Source: Balaenoptera acutorostrata
Taxonomy: Eukaryota > Chordata > Mammalia > Artiodactyla > Balaenopteridae
Length of the DNA: 64,000 nucleotides
Assembly (NCBI RefSeq): GCF_949987535.1
Contig: NC_080074.1
Coordinates: 30,568,912-30,632,911, forward strand
Reading direction: 5' to 3'
Shown: in pieces, positions 25,206-37,274 of the stretch
How the letters are laid out: the number at the start of each line of letters is the position of its first letter
Position numbering within the stretch: position 1 is the first letter of the stretch
Made by a program: the position numbers and the translations under genes
Notes under the pieces: model-generated
What the model was told of the DNA's origin: nothing
The model's input: the letters and a program-made list of their open reading frames with translations, nothing else
The model's database searches: none

Positions 25206-28205
25206 ATCTTTTCTAGAAGATAATTACAATCTGCAGATTGTGAATAGCTGTAAACTTTTCATTAAGACGTTCCTTAAACTAATTAAAGAACAATTTAATT
25301 AAATTCCATATTTGGAAACCACATTTGATTCAAACGACAAGATCAAAGAAAGAACATTCATCTTTTTGTCATTCATAATACATTCACGAATTAATATGTA
25401 TTCCCAACTTGGAAAATTTGACCATTACTATCACAAAAGAAACAAACATGGAGGGAAATAGGAAAAATATAGTGAAGGGCTTCCATTAATTAAAAAAAAA
25501 ATGCTTTATTGATTTAGTATGTTCCTCCAATTTGGTACGGGATTAAATTCTAAGAATTTTTTACTTTGATTTTTTCCTGACTACCTAACATGGGCTTCCT
25601 TAAATAAAAGCTCACACTTCTTTAGGAGTCATCATCACAAGATGACTTAGTTATTTTTAAACAGGAGGAAGAGAAGAAAATAACCAATTTCGGGGAAGAA
25701 ATTGTTTTAACACAAATCTGGGTTCTATTGAGGCTCTCCTCTCCAGTATATTAAGTTTTTTTGGCCACAAAATAACGTAATTATTGCATCAAAATTACCT
25801 AACCAAGAATTCTAGGTCAAAACTAGCTATTTTACAGAATTTTCTTTTTCAGGAGATTTATTTTAGACGTGTGTTTTGCCAAGCACTCTGACATCCCCAA
25901 GTTCATACACATAGCAATAATTCTTAAAGCAATGGAAGCAAAATCCAACCTAAATTTCATTTTATTTCCAAGATTCCCATCACTTGTTGGGGATGAAGGA
26001 AGGTGTGGAGAAGAAAGCAAAAATATAAAGAAAAAAATAGCCCATGCTTTTTTCCCCTAAAGTTCTGTGAATTCCAGGCAAGATAGGCCAGTTTGAGCCA
26101 TGGGGGCGTTGGGGGTGGGGGGGAGAGGGAAGATGGATTCCTGTTTTTATAGGATATTTGCACAACTCACTATATGCAAGCTTTCTAAAGCTCTGTCTTC
26201 TGATCATAGTCAACCTGACATTCCTTACAATCTTTAACACTGTAACTACAATCTTCGAATACTTCTAGCACTTCTTGCATTTCTGCGCTTGATTTTTCCT
26301 CTTTGGCTGCCTTGTTTCACTTGCCCTATTGTCAAAATATGGAATGCCTATTTCTGTATCTTTCTGGAAAATTCTTACTTTTGATAATATCACTATAGTC
26401 AAATTAGAGCCAATAGATCAAAGGTCCTCCCTGTCTTTTGATACTCAGGTTATTCTTGGAATGAGCAGTGGACCCAGGCTCCAGTAATAATAGAGAAAAG
26501 GGATCCATTAATACAAATGACCAATAAACATGTGTAAAAATGTTCACCTTCATCAATAAGAAAAAAAATGGAAGATATATCGACAATGTTCTTATTAATG
26601 AAAAAAATGACATAATAGGTAGTCATCACAAAAACTCTGCATGGTAGGGGTTTTTTTCTTTATCGTTTTTCCTAATTTCCAAGATCCTAAAAACAACATT
26701 TGCTGCTTTAATTACTACAAAGAGAGTAAATGTTATTAAATATAATAATTCCTACTACATAAACTAAGAATAGTAAATAAAATATCTCATCATTCTCCTT
26801 ACCATTCAAAGGCACCCACTGATCAATTTTTATACTTTCTTCTGATCATTTTTCTATTCATAATCAGTTTTAAAAAAACATTTTTAAATGCTTGTTCTAT
26901 AAGCTCAAAGTTATATCTTTTTTTTTCTAATTTAATATAATGATATGAATATCATGCTCATACACTTTCTTCCCAGAGTATGTCATGCAAGTATTTAGAC
27001 TAAACTATACGAAATAGCCAGTTTTGTAGGTTAAAATGGTCAAATATCAGCAATATCTTATGGTTCAAATGAGTAGTTGTAACCTAAATCACAGTGGTAA
27101 TGAGAGTCACAAGTAAAACAAAGCAATAGCCCTTTTTATGCCAATATATATTCTTTTTTATGTTTACCTACAGAAACATCATACAAGATGTTTAAACATG
27201 AAAACTCATTTAAAACAAATAGACACTAAAGTTCTATGAGTAGATAAAATATCAAGTTGTCCATTCATTTCCAGAGTTTTGTTGCTTTAGAGAAAACCTT
27301 GGAAGGTCAGTCACATAACCGTTGATGGGGTCTTGTTCTGTGACCATCGTAGCCTGGCTCCATGCCAAAATTGAAGTTCAAATGCTGGTCAGGGATATGG
27401 CAAAGATCCAAGTTACACTGAGGCTGTAACTTTCAGTCATTGCTATGACTCAATGACTGGGTTCAACCACAACATGTCTGCACTCTGTAAATAAACTGGA
27501 TTCAGCTAATAGACAGAACTAACCAGAAACATAGTATAGAGTACTCAGTAGTTTCTCTTCAGCATCATTTGAGGGGTGCCAAAAGCCCCAGTACTCAAAA
27601 ATAGCTTTCCCATGGTTGTCCAACTTTGCCATTATTGTTGATGCCTTTCTTTTGGTTAAGTTTTGTACTGTTTAGTCTGTGGTACTTTAAAATATAAATA
27701 TCACTGAGGGTAACATATTAAGACACAAGCCAAGTGCTACCCCTTTTCTTTAAAAGAGGCAAATAAGAACATGAGTCATCAGAAAAAAGTAGGCACAAAG
27801 AAGTTCATAAAGGGGAGATAGACCACTAATGATCAATTTGTTTCCTTCACAATTTTCCCTAATGACTGCTGGTTTACATTTCATCCAGTGATAAACCATC
27901 TGATCTTAACTTTTAGAAGTCCAGACAACATCCAAATAATAATTGGGTTATATTCCAGAAACGTCTTTGACTGGAACTCACAGTGTATTATATGGAAATA
28001 CTGAATACATATAATCTTGTATTATATGGTAATCTTGAATTACTCCTAACTGTGGTAATATTAGAAACCCTTATGGCATATACCATTAAGGGTCCTTGTC
28101 CAATCCAAACTTTCCATTTCTGAATTGCCCCCTTACATGCAGTTGGATCCTAGCAGTATGCCTGCATTTCATATCCTGCACACCACTTCACAGCCAATGA
28201 CAGAT

Positions 28206-28239
28206 AATAGGCCTAAGAAGATAATAGGTCTAAGAAGAA
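28206..28239. repeat. 17-bp tandem duplication
   Basis: The unit 'ataataggcctaagaag' is followed directly by 'ataataggtctaagaag', with a single C/T difference. Confidence 0.8.
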
Positions 28240-28629
28240 TCAATTAGAATCTTTCTTCTAGGAAGATAAAAATGGGATTTAATGGAGCTAGTTAGTCTCT
28301 GACAGTGGAAGAGTTAATGTAAGCTCAGGAAGTGTGTCCTGACCAAGATCCACCATGCTTTGAGAGAAATAAAGACAGTCAACAAAGGGAGACATACAGA
28401 GAAAAATAGAAATGAGAGGCTGTGTGGTTTTCATGAACAATTAAGACAAAGTCCCCTTTGGTGGATTTCCAGCTCCTGATTCCAGTACTTCATCAACGGT
28501 GCTTCACTGTACTTTGAAACTGTGGATCCCATGGGTACCACTGATCCCTTATAATATATTTCCATTTAATTATTAAGCTAATTTGAGGATGTGGTTAATA
28601 ACTGAAGCTACAACAACAAAACCAGCAAA

Positions 28630-28800
28630 ACAATACTAGCAAACATTATAGAGTACCTCTAACCGTCAGGTGGTGTTTATAAGATTTTTTATTTTATCTT
28701 CACAATGACCTTTTGTGATAGGCCAGGACCATTTCCAAGCTCATATTTGGCAAAACCAGAGTATGAGCTCAAGCAGCTGACAATGGCTATCTAGTGTTTA
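28630..28800 (-). repeat. possible MIR SINE, antisense
   Basis: The segments 'tttatcttcacaatgacctt' and 'ggcaaaaccagagtatgagc' are placed as in antisense MIR, but the central 'gaaactgagg' block is unrecognisable. Confidence 0.35.
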
Positions 28801-28844
28801 ACTATAGAGTATATGCAGAGTTCCATACAGTATGGCACTGGATT

Positions 28845-29012
28845 ATCTGTATCTGATTCACCAGGTGTCACTGAAACAAACAAACAACAACAACAAAAAA
28901 AACAGTTCCTTGGCCTAGACATGACCACAGAATCACAATTCCCAGAAGACAGAAATTTTTCCTGTTACTCCAGGTAATTCTTATGCATACGTTGAGAACC
29001 AGTGCTCAATGA
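28845..29012 (+). mobile_element. MER5-like hAT fragment
   Basis: The right end is well preserved: 'ccaggtaattcttatgcat' then 'cgttgagaaccagtgct'. An internal A-rich (AAC)n stretch at about 28877-28905 interrupts it, and the left terminal repeat is not visible. Confidence 0.6.
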
Positions 29013-30374
29013 TCTAAGAGGAAGATATGGGTTGAGGACTGCTACTGGGGTTGTGGTGGCAGTATCAATACGTGTCAGTTTCAGAAGGCGGGGGGACTAC
29101 GGAAGGGCAACAATACAAAGTGGATGAAGGATTTCACTTCCATTGCAATCTCCTTGATCCCTCAGTACCATTTGACCTGCCACCACAGAACCTAATTTGG
29201 GAGAATTCAAGTCTGGCAAAGAAGGGGTAGGTTCACCAATGGAAGATTTTAGAATGCCCTGATGGCCAAAATTGGTTATATTAAATTTTCAATCCCAATC
29301 AGAAGCCTAAAAATTCAGTTTTGAGAAATCCTAACCTAGAAAAACATGGGACTTAGGAGTAATAATTTCCTAAATCATGACATTCCATTCTGTACATGGA
29401 CACCATGCACATTTTCTTTTTTGAGTAGAAATCTGTAATTGTAATTTTCTACTTTTTCATAACCACAGGGATTTTCCAACACACTATCATTTGTGCAGAT
29501 GGAACCATCCCATTCCTAAAGAGTGGGAAGTCTTTCCTGTCATATTTTATTGGTTCTTCTGGTCATTAAATCTGACAGGCTATAAATCCCCTGTTTACCA
29601 TTAAACAGACTGTGAATGACAAGATAGTATTAAGCATTTCTGGCACACTGATTGCAGTTGGACAATCACTAACACTATCATTCCAGGAAAATTATTGCTG
29701 TAATTGAAAGGGGGGGGGATGATCATCAAGGAGAATCATATGTTCTCTTTATACGTGAACTTAGCAAAAAAAAAAAAAAGCCTAAAAATAAAAAGTAGGA
29801 CAGTTCACAGTTGCAAACATTTTGATTAATAATAATGATAAAGGAAGGCAGGAAATAAATGGTTGGGGTTGAGACAGAAGATGTGGCCTTTCTTCTGGAT
29901 AGTATTTTCTCAACAGTGTAAGGCATGGGAAATATGGGAGGCCATCCTCTAAATGTAATAGCACTACTTAATCTCAAGGCCAAGTGCACAAATCATCCAT
30001 TAATTTTTAAAAATTGTATGTTGTAGTGTTTATATATTAATGAGTTGATTATATTTTTAGAAATCATGGAAAATGTGTAGACGCTGATGTCATTGTACTT
30101 TGGCTTTCCTAAAGATGCTTATTGTGAACCAAGTTGTTTCCTCCCTTGGCTCCGGGCACTAGACTATTGCTCTTTCCCACTCCACCCACCTACTTACTCC
30201 TTCCCTGACACACAAACACTCTAGATCATAAGGAAAATATGTTTCCTAAGATTTAAATCTGCTGTCTCCATTGCGGACAAAATTAGGTTCCTAACTATGT
30301 AATTTCAAAATCCTTTGTATTTTTCCTACATGGCTCCTCTTACAAATGCAATGAAAAAATTTTTTATAAACTTC
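29013..30374. other. unassigned DNA, 1.4 kb
   Basis: No repeat or gene is recognised. There is an A run near 29767 and a G run near 29711-29718. Confidence 0.4.
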
Positions 30375-30490
30375 ATGCTTGTGTCCTGTTTGACATAAGC
30401 TCCATGAGGGTGAAAAACTTGCTTGATTTTGTTTTTGTTTTTTCACCTCAACATCTATGAATCCTAGTCCCATGAACAATGCCAGGAATT
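30375..30490 (+). mobile_element. L2 LINE 3' fragment
   Basis: The order 'cataagctccatgagggtga', 'cacctcaacatctatgaatc' and 'aacaatgccaggaatttg' matches the sense L2 3' region around 'agctccatgagggcag'. Confidence 0.6.
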
Positions 30491-30508
30491 TGGGAATTGT
30501 CAAATATG

Positions 30509-30576
30509 TATATGTGCATTGTGTGTATGTGTGTACATATGTATATATATATATATGTATGCATATAAATATATTA
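30509..30576. repeat. TG/TA-rich simple repeat
   Basis: Alternating purine-pyrimidine tract of TATG, TGTG and TATA units. Confidence 0.85.
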
Positions 30577-32148
30577 TTTTTGAATGATGAATGCTTATCT
30601 CCCAATTAATCTTTTACCCACTGTCACTGGATGCTTTTGACTAAAAAAAAGAGTGATAACCTTTTATTATTAGTTCACTTAGTTCAGTTTGTTGAAAGAT
30701 CTGTGGGAGCCAGAAGATTTCTACTTTCTCTCCAATACACAAAAATACACAAATTTAACCCTACCCAAAAGAAGTCCATTTTAAGTTTGTTAGGACACAG
30801 TGATGTAACTCTTTTAGTCTTCCATATCTCAGTGACCCTAAGCAATCCCAAAACCTTTGTGTTTTTGTTTGCTTGTTTTAAATTACTCTTCTTTTGACTA
30901 AGCTATATCTCTTTCCTTAATGCCAATGTCGCAATGTTTCCAAAGTAGCTCCTAGGTCTCTATCTCCCTATAGAATTATGATATCTCAAGAACGGAGGTT
31001 TTACCAGGCAACCCAGAGAACACTAACACACACTTTTAGAGTCATTACTGAATGGCCAAGGCGGAGTGTATGGAATGGGGACAAAACTTCCAATTAGTAT
31101 TTCCAATACTGACTTTCTATCATGTTGTTTTCCTATTTACCTCATTTGTCAGTGGCCACATGATGCTGGGTAGGTAGGAGTGCACTTCACAAAAGAGTTT
31201 ATCAAAGCTGTCCTTTCCATCTTTTCTTACTCAGAAAATTTGATTTCTGTTAAGCCATGTATAGTTCCATTAAGCCACCATGTTTCAGCACACAGAATAC
31301 ACCCTGGGATGTCCTTTAGTTGAGGACAAAGCTGTGAACCAGAGGGCTGAACACATGGTTTGAATTAAATGCCACATCTAGACATTTTGGTGGGATTATA
31401 CCATGGAGGAAGACAGTCAGAAACGATAAATCTTCCTTTGGTAACCACTTAAAATTTCTTACCATTCTACCAAGTGTATATTTAAAAGTCTATCAAAGAA
31501 CATAGTGAAGTTAATAAGTCCATGGACATATTTCTTTAACTTGTAGTATTAATTCTAATTGAAAAAAAAACTTAAAAAATAATTTAACCACTTCCTGTCA
31601 AAAAAATTCAAAATCATTATCTTCTAGCAACTTAGAAAAAGGGAATAAAGGAGAAAGATAAAATTAAACAGCATTTTGAAAAAAGTGACACATAAGGGAT
31701 AGAGAGATGAGGTATAATGAGGAAAACTACTGAATAAAAAAAATACTACATTGTATGACAGAAAATATAGACAAACAGTAAGTATAATCTTAATTTTATG
31801 AGAAAAATAAATCTCTATAAAACTTTGGCATAAGATTAGAGATATGAAGCATTTTAATTAAAAACTCTGTAAACACAGACTAGGGACATATTTTACCTTG
31901 AAGATCCAAGAACAAGTAGCAAGTCACTTCTCTGCTTCATGGGGTTTTCAAGCCAGAACGTGATGATTCCAAGATTTCCAGAGTCTTGCAATAATCATAA
32001 GAGAGAGAAAAGATAAAGTCTCACCTTTCTTCTCTGATGAAGTTTATGGGCTCTCATTGCCCAAAGATGGAAGCCTACCCTCTCTTCTTGGGCTTGCCAC
32101 AGAATATATTATTCAGGTACATGTGTAGCCATACACAAAACCCATGGT
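30577..32148. other. unassigned DNA, 1.6 kb
   Basis: No repeat or gene is identified upstream of the L1 target duplication. The 88-codon open frame at 30631-30897 carries no recognised motif. Confidence 0.4.
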
Positions 32149-32166
32149 AACAAACTGTTATTTTCT
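32149..32166. repeat. target-site duplication, left copy
   Basis: aacaaactgttattttct, matching the 18 bases at 37257-37274 at 17 of 18 positions. The pair brackets the minus-strand L1. Confidence 0.9.
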
Positions 32167-32305
32167 TTTCTTTTTTTTTTTTTTTAGAGGCACTTTTCTT
32201 TTTAAATTTTATTTATATTTTTATATAGCAGGTTCTTATTAGTTATCCATTTTGCACATATTAGTGTATACATGTCAATCCCAATCTCCCAGTTCATCAC
32301 ACCAA

Positions 32306-32332
32306 CCCCCCCCCCCCCGTTGCTTTCCCCCC
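32306..32332 (-). other. G-rich tract in the L1 3' UTR
   Basis: A run of 13 C (32306-32318) and a run of 6 C (32327-32332) give G13 and G6 in the sense strand of the L1, a few tens of bases past the end of ORF2. G-rich tracts in this position are common in mammalian L1 3' UTRs and can form quadruplexes; that ability is inferred here. Confidence 0.6.
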
Positions 32333-32407
32333 TTGGTGTCCATACGTTTGTTCTCTACATCTGTGTCTCAACTTCTGCCCTGCAACCAGTTCATCTGTAC
32401 CATGTTT

Positions 32408-35400
32408 CTAGGTTCCACATACATGCGTTAATGTATGATAGTTGTTCTCTTTCTGACTTACTTCACCTGTATGACGGTCTCTAGATTCATCCACGTCTCT
32501 AGAAATGACCCAATTTCGTTCCTTTTTATGGCTGAGTAATATTCTACTGTATACATGTACCACATCTTCTTTATCCATTCGTCTGTTGATGGGCACTTAG
32601 GTTGCTTCTGTGACCTGGCTATTGTAAACAGCGCTACAGTGAACATTGGGGTGCATGTGTCTTTTTGAATTATGGTTTTCTCTGGGTATACGACCAGCAG
32701 TGGGATTGCTGGGTCATATGGTAATACTATTTTTAGTTTTTTAAGGAACCTCCACACGGTTCTCCATAGTGGCTGTATCACTTTACATTCCCACCAAGAG
32801 TGCAAGAGGGTTCCCTTTTCTCCACACCCTCTCCAGCATTTGTTCTTTGTAGATTTTCTGAGGATGCCCATTCTAACTGGTGTGAGGTGATATCTCATTG
32901 TAGTTTTGATTTGCATTTCTCTAATAATTACTGATGCTGAGCAGCTTTTCATGGGCTTCTTGGCCATCTGTATGTCTTCTTCAGAGAAATGTCTATTTAG
33001 GTCTTCTGCCCATTTTTGGATTGCGTTGTTTGTTTTTTTTAATATTGAGCTGCATGAGCTGTTTATATATTTTGGAGATTAATCCTTTGTCCGTTGATTC
33101 GTTTGCAAATATTTTCTCCCATTCTGAGGGTTGTCTTTTGGTCTTGTTTATGGTTTCCTTTGTTGTGAAAAAGCTTTGAAGTTTCATTAGGTCCCATTTG
33201 TTTATTTTTTGTTTTTCTTTCCATTACTCTAGGAGGTGGATCAAAAAAGATCTTGCTGTAATTTACGTCAAAGAGTGTTCCTCCTATGTTTCCCTCTAAG
33301 AGTTTTATAGTGTCCTGTCTTACATTTAGGTCTCTAATCCATTTTGAATTTATTTTTGTGTATGGTGTTAGGCAGTGTTCTAATTTCAGTCTTTTACATG
33401 TAGCTGTCCAGTTTTCCCAGCACCACTTATTGAAGAGACTGTCTTTTCTCCGTTGTATATCCTTGCCTCCTTTCTCATAGATTAGTTGACCATATGTGCA
33501 TGGGTCTATCTCCGGGCTTTCTACCCTGTTCCATTGATCTATGTTTCTGTTTTTGTGCCAGTACCATATCATCTTGATTACTGTAGCTTTGTAGTATGGT
33601 CTGAAGTCAGGGAGTCTGATTCCTCCAGCTCCGTTTTTTTCCCTCAAGACTGCTTTGGGTATTTGGGGTCTTTTGTGTCTGATACAAATTTAAGATTTTT
33701 TGTTCTAGTTCTGTAAAAAATGTCATTGGTAATTTGAGAGGGATTGCATTGAATCTGCAGATTGCTTTGGGTAGTAGAGTCATTTTCACAATATTGATTC
33801 TTCCAATCCAAGAACATGGTATATCTCTCCATCTGCTGATATCATCTTTAATTTCTTTCATCAGTGTATTATAGTTTTCTGCATACAGGTCTTTTGTATC
33901 CTTAGGTTGGTTTACTCCTAGGTATTTTATTCTTTTTGTTGCAGTGGTAAATGGGAGTGTTTCCTTAATTTCTCTTTCAGGTTTTTCATCATTAGTGTAT
34001 AGGAATGCAAGAGATTTCTGTGCATTAACTTTGTATCCTGAAATTTTACCAAATTCATAGATTAGCTCTAGTAGTTTCCTGGTGGCATCTTTAGGATTCT
34101 CTATGCATAGTATCATGTCATCTGCAAACAGTGACAGTTTTACTTCTTCTTTTCCAAGTTGTATTCCTTTTATTTCTTTTTCTTCTCTGAGTGCTGTGGC
34201 CAGGACTTCCAAAACTATGTTGAATAATAGTGGTTAGAGTGGACATCCCTGTCTTCTTCCTTAGCTTAGAGGAAATGCTTTCAGTTTTTCACCATTGAGA
34301 ATGATGTTTGTTGTGGGTTTTTCATATATGGCCTTTATTATGTTGAGGTAGGTTCCCTCTATGCCCACTTTCTGGAGAGTTTTTATCTTAAATGGGTGTT
34401 GAATTTTGTCAAAAGCTTTTTCTTCATCTATTGAGATGATCACATGGTTTTTATTCTTCAATTTGTTAATATGGTGTATCACACTGACTGATTTACGTAT
34501 ATTGAAGAATCCTTACATCCCTGGGATAAATCCTACTTGATCATGGTATATGATCCTTTTAATGTGTTGTTGGATTCTGTTTGCTAGTATTTTGTTGAGG
34601 ATTTTTGCATCTATATTCATCAGTGATAATGGTCTGTAATTTTCTTTTTTTACAGTATCTTTGTCCGGTTTTGGTATCAGGGTGATGGTGGCCTCATAGA
34701 ATGAGTTTGGGAGTGTTCCTTCCTCTGAAATTTTTTGGAAGAGTTTGAGAAGGATGGGTGTTAGCTCTTCTCTAAATGTTTGATAGAATTCACCTCTGAA
34801 GCCATCTGGTTCTGGGCTTTTGTTTGTTGGAAGATTTTTAATCACAGTTTCAATTTCATTACTTGTGATTGGTCTGTTCTTATTTTCTATTTCTTTCTGG
34901 TTCAGTCTTGGAAGGTTATACCTTTCTAAGAATTTGTCCATTTCTTCCAGGTTGTTCATTTTATTGGCATAGAGTTGCTTGTAGTAGTCTCTTATGATGC
35001 TTTGTATTTCTGTGGTGTCCATTGTAACTTCGCCTTTTACATTTCCAATTTTATTGATTTGAGTCCTCTCCCTCTTTTTCTTGATGAGTCTGGCTAATGG
35101 TTTATCAATGTTGTTTATTTTCTCAAAGAACCAGCTTTTAGTTTTGTTGGTCGTTGCTGTCGTTTTCTTTGTTTCTATATCATTTATTTCTGCTCTGATC
35201 TTTATGTTTTTTTTTCCCTCTACTAACGTTGGGTTTTGTTTGTTCTTCTTTCTCTAGTTCCTTTAGGTGTAAGGTTAGATTGTTTATTTCAGATTTTTCT
35301 TGTTTCTTGAGGCACGCTTTTTATTGCTATAAATTTCCCTCTTAGAACTGCTTTTGCTGCATCCCATAGGTTTTGGATCGTCATGTTTTCATTGTCATTT

Positions 35401-36240
35401 GTCTCTAGGTATTTTTTTAATTTCCTCTTTGATTTCTTCAGTGATCTCTGGTTAATTAGTAATGTACTGTTTAGCCTCCATGTGTTTGTGTTTTTGTTAT
35501 TTTTTTCCCTGTAATTGATTTCTAATCTCTTAGCATTGTGGTCAGAAAAGATGCTTGATATGATTTCAATTTTCTTAAATTTACTGAGGCTTGATTTGTG
35601 ACCCAAGATGTGAACTATCCTGGAGAATGTTCCATCCACACTTGAGAAGAAAGTGTAATCTGCTGTTTTTGGATGGAATGTCCTATAAATATCAATTAAA
35701 TCTATCTGGTCTATTGTGTCATTTAAAGTTTGTGTTTCCTTATTAATTTTCTGCTTGGATGGTCTGTCCATTGGTGTAAGTGAGGTGTTAAAATCCCCCA
35801 CTATTACTGTGTTACTGTCAATTTCCTCTTTTATAGCTGTTAGCAGTTGCCTTATGTATTGAGGTGCTCCTATGTTGGGTGCATATATATTTATAATTGT
35901 TATATCTTCTTCTTGGATTGATCCCTTGATCATTATGTAGTGTCCTTCCTTATCTCTTGTAACAGTCTCTATTTTAAAGTCTATTTTATCTGATATGAGT
36001 ATTGGTACTCCAGCTTTCTTTTGATTTCCATTTGCATGGAATATCTTTTTCCATCCCCTCACTTTCAATCTGTATGTGTCCCTAGGTCTGAAGTGGGTCT
36101 CTTGTAGACAGCATATATATGGGTCTTGTTTTTGTATCCATTCAGCAAGCCTGTGTCTTTTGGTTGGAGCATTTAATCCATTCACGTTTAAGGTAATTAT
36201 CGATATGTATGTTCCTACTACAATTTTCTTAATTGTTTTG
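32408..36240 (-). pseudogene. L1 ORF2 (endonuclease-reverse transcriptase) pseudogene
   Basis: ORF2p normally nicks target DNA and reverse-transcribes L1 RNA. This relic spans the usual length of about 3.8 kb. The endonuclease segment is open from about 36185 to 35289 with QETH, GDFN and SDHN motifs. The normally acidic residue in the 'SRI-D-HILGHK' motif is valine, which should remove a catalytic aspartate. No ATG is seen at the usual ORF2 start. The reverse-transcriptase segment keeps 'QVGFIPGM' (near 34520), '[11 protein letters not shown]' (near 34400) and the catalytic FADD (about 34117-34128). The C-terminal zinc region reads CWRGC then LLHSWWEC, where the middle cysteine has become serine. 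Frame breaks fall near 35280-35030, 34510, 34260-34215, 33630, 33060-32970 and 32470. The native end is at about 32408. It is inactive. Confidence 0.93.
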
Positions 36241-36282
36241 GGTTTGTTTTTGTAGGTCCTTTTCTTCTCTTGTGTTTCTCAA

Positions 36283-37187
36283 TTAGAGAAGTTTCTTTAG
36301 CATTTGTTGTAGAGCTGGTTTGGTGGTGCTGAATTCTCTTAGCTTTTGCTTGTCTGTAAAGCTTTTGATTTCTCCATCGAATCTGAATGAGATCCTTGCC
36401 GGGTAGAGTAATCTTGATTGTAGGTCCTTCCCTTTCATCACTTTAAATATGTCATGCCACTCCCTTCTGGTTTGTAGAGTTCCTGCTGAGAAATCAGCTG
36501 TTAACCTTATGGGAGTTCCCTTGTATGTTATTTGTCGTTTTTCCCTTGCTGCTTTCAATAATTTTTCTTTGTCTTTAATTTTTGCCACTTTGATTACTAT
36601 GTGTCTCAGAATGTTTCTCCTTGGGTTTATGCTGCCTGGGACTCTCTGTGCTTCCTGGACTTGGGTGGCTATTTCCTTTCCCATGTTAGGGAAGTTTTTG
36701 ACTTTAATCTCTCAAATATTTTCTCGGGTCCTTTCTCTCTCTCTTCTCCTTCTGGGACCCCTATAATGCGAATGTGGTTGCGTTTAATGTTGTCCCAGAG
36801 GTCTCTTAGGCTGTCTTCATTTCTTTTCATTCTTTTTTCTTTATTCTCTTCCACAGCTGTGAATTCCACCATTCTGTCTTCCAGGTCACTTATCCGTTCT
36901 TCTGCCTCAGTTATTCTGCTATAGATTCCTTCTAGTGTAGTTTTCATTTCAGTTATTTTATTGTTCATCTCTGTTTGTTTGTTCTTTCATTCTTATAGGT
37001 CTTTGTTAAACATACCTTGCATCTTCTCGATCTTTGCCTCTATTCTTTTTCTGAGGTCCTGGATCATCGTCACTATCATTATTCTGAATTCTTTTCCTGG
37101 AAGGTTGCCTATCTCCACTTCATTTAGTTGTTTTTCTGGGGTTTTATCTTGTTCCTTCATCTCGTACATAGCTCTCTGCCTTTTCAT
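36283..37187 (-). pseudogene. L1 ORF1 (RNA-binding protein) pseudogene
   Basis: ORF1p is the trimeric RNA-binding chaperone of L1. Translation would start at 37187 (MKRQRAMYEMKEQDKTPEKQ). An in-frame stop occurs at about 36993, and the same frame continues from 36968 to 36669 with a heptad-like coiled coil (ITEAEERISDLEDRM) and the RRM start (IRIIGVPEGEE). A frameshift near 36680 moves the rest into another frame ending at 36283, which keeps the C-terminal domain (RQITYKGTPIRLTADFS, SFRFDGEIKSFTDKQ). The length of about 300 codons fits ORF1p. It is followed by the ORF2 relic after a gap of about 50-100 bases. Confidence 0.92.
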
Positions 37188-37256
37188 CTTGTTTATCTTT
37201 CTGTGAATGTGGTTTGTGTTCCACAGGCTGCAGGACTGTAATTCTTCTTGCTTCCC

Positions 37257-37274
37257 AACAAACTCTTATTTTCT
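37257..37274. repeat. target-site duplication, right copy
   Basis: aacaaactcttattttct, the partner of 32149-32166 with one G/C mismatch. Confidence 0.9.

Larger units (their letters stand above)
24076..28629. other. unassigned DNA, 4.5 kb
   Basis: No repeat family, exon or RNA gene is identified with confidence. It contains a GGAA/GA-rich tract at 25130-25205, a G-rich patch at 26101-26130, T runs near 26920 and a 17-bp tandem pair at about 28206-28239. A 60-bp stretch at 26500-26560 vaguely resembles L1. Open frames are below 90 codons and uninformative. Confidence 0.4.
32167..37256 (-). mobile_element. near-complete L1 LINE, minus strand, 5' UTR truncated
   Basis: A 5.1 kb L1 in antisense. 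From right to left it has about 70 bp of 5' UTR, ORF1 relic, ORF2 relic, a 3' UTR and a 15-base A tail (T run 32171-32185). It is bracketed by an 18-bp target duplication, so it arose by target-primed reverse transcription. The 5' end stops just upstream of ORF1, so most of the promoter-bearing 5' UTR is missing. Seven bases ('tgcctct' in L1 sense) lie between an inner A-rich block and the final tail. Both ORFs carry stops and frameshifts, so it cannot move itself. The L1 type is that of cetartiodactyls. Confidence 0.95.

Noticed and set aside
26500..26570. L1-like text 'atgaccaataaacatgtgta'
   Set aside because: Similarity covers only some tens of bases without supporting landmarks on either side.
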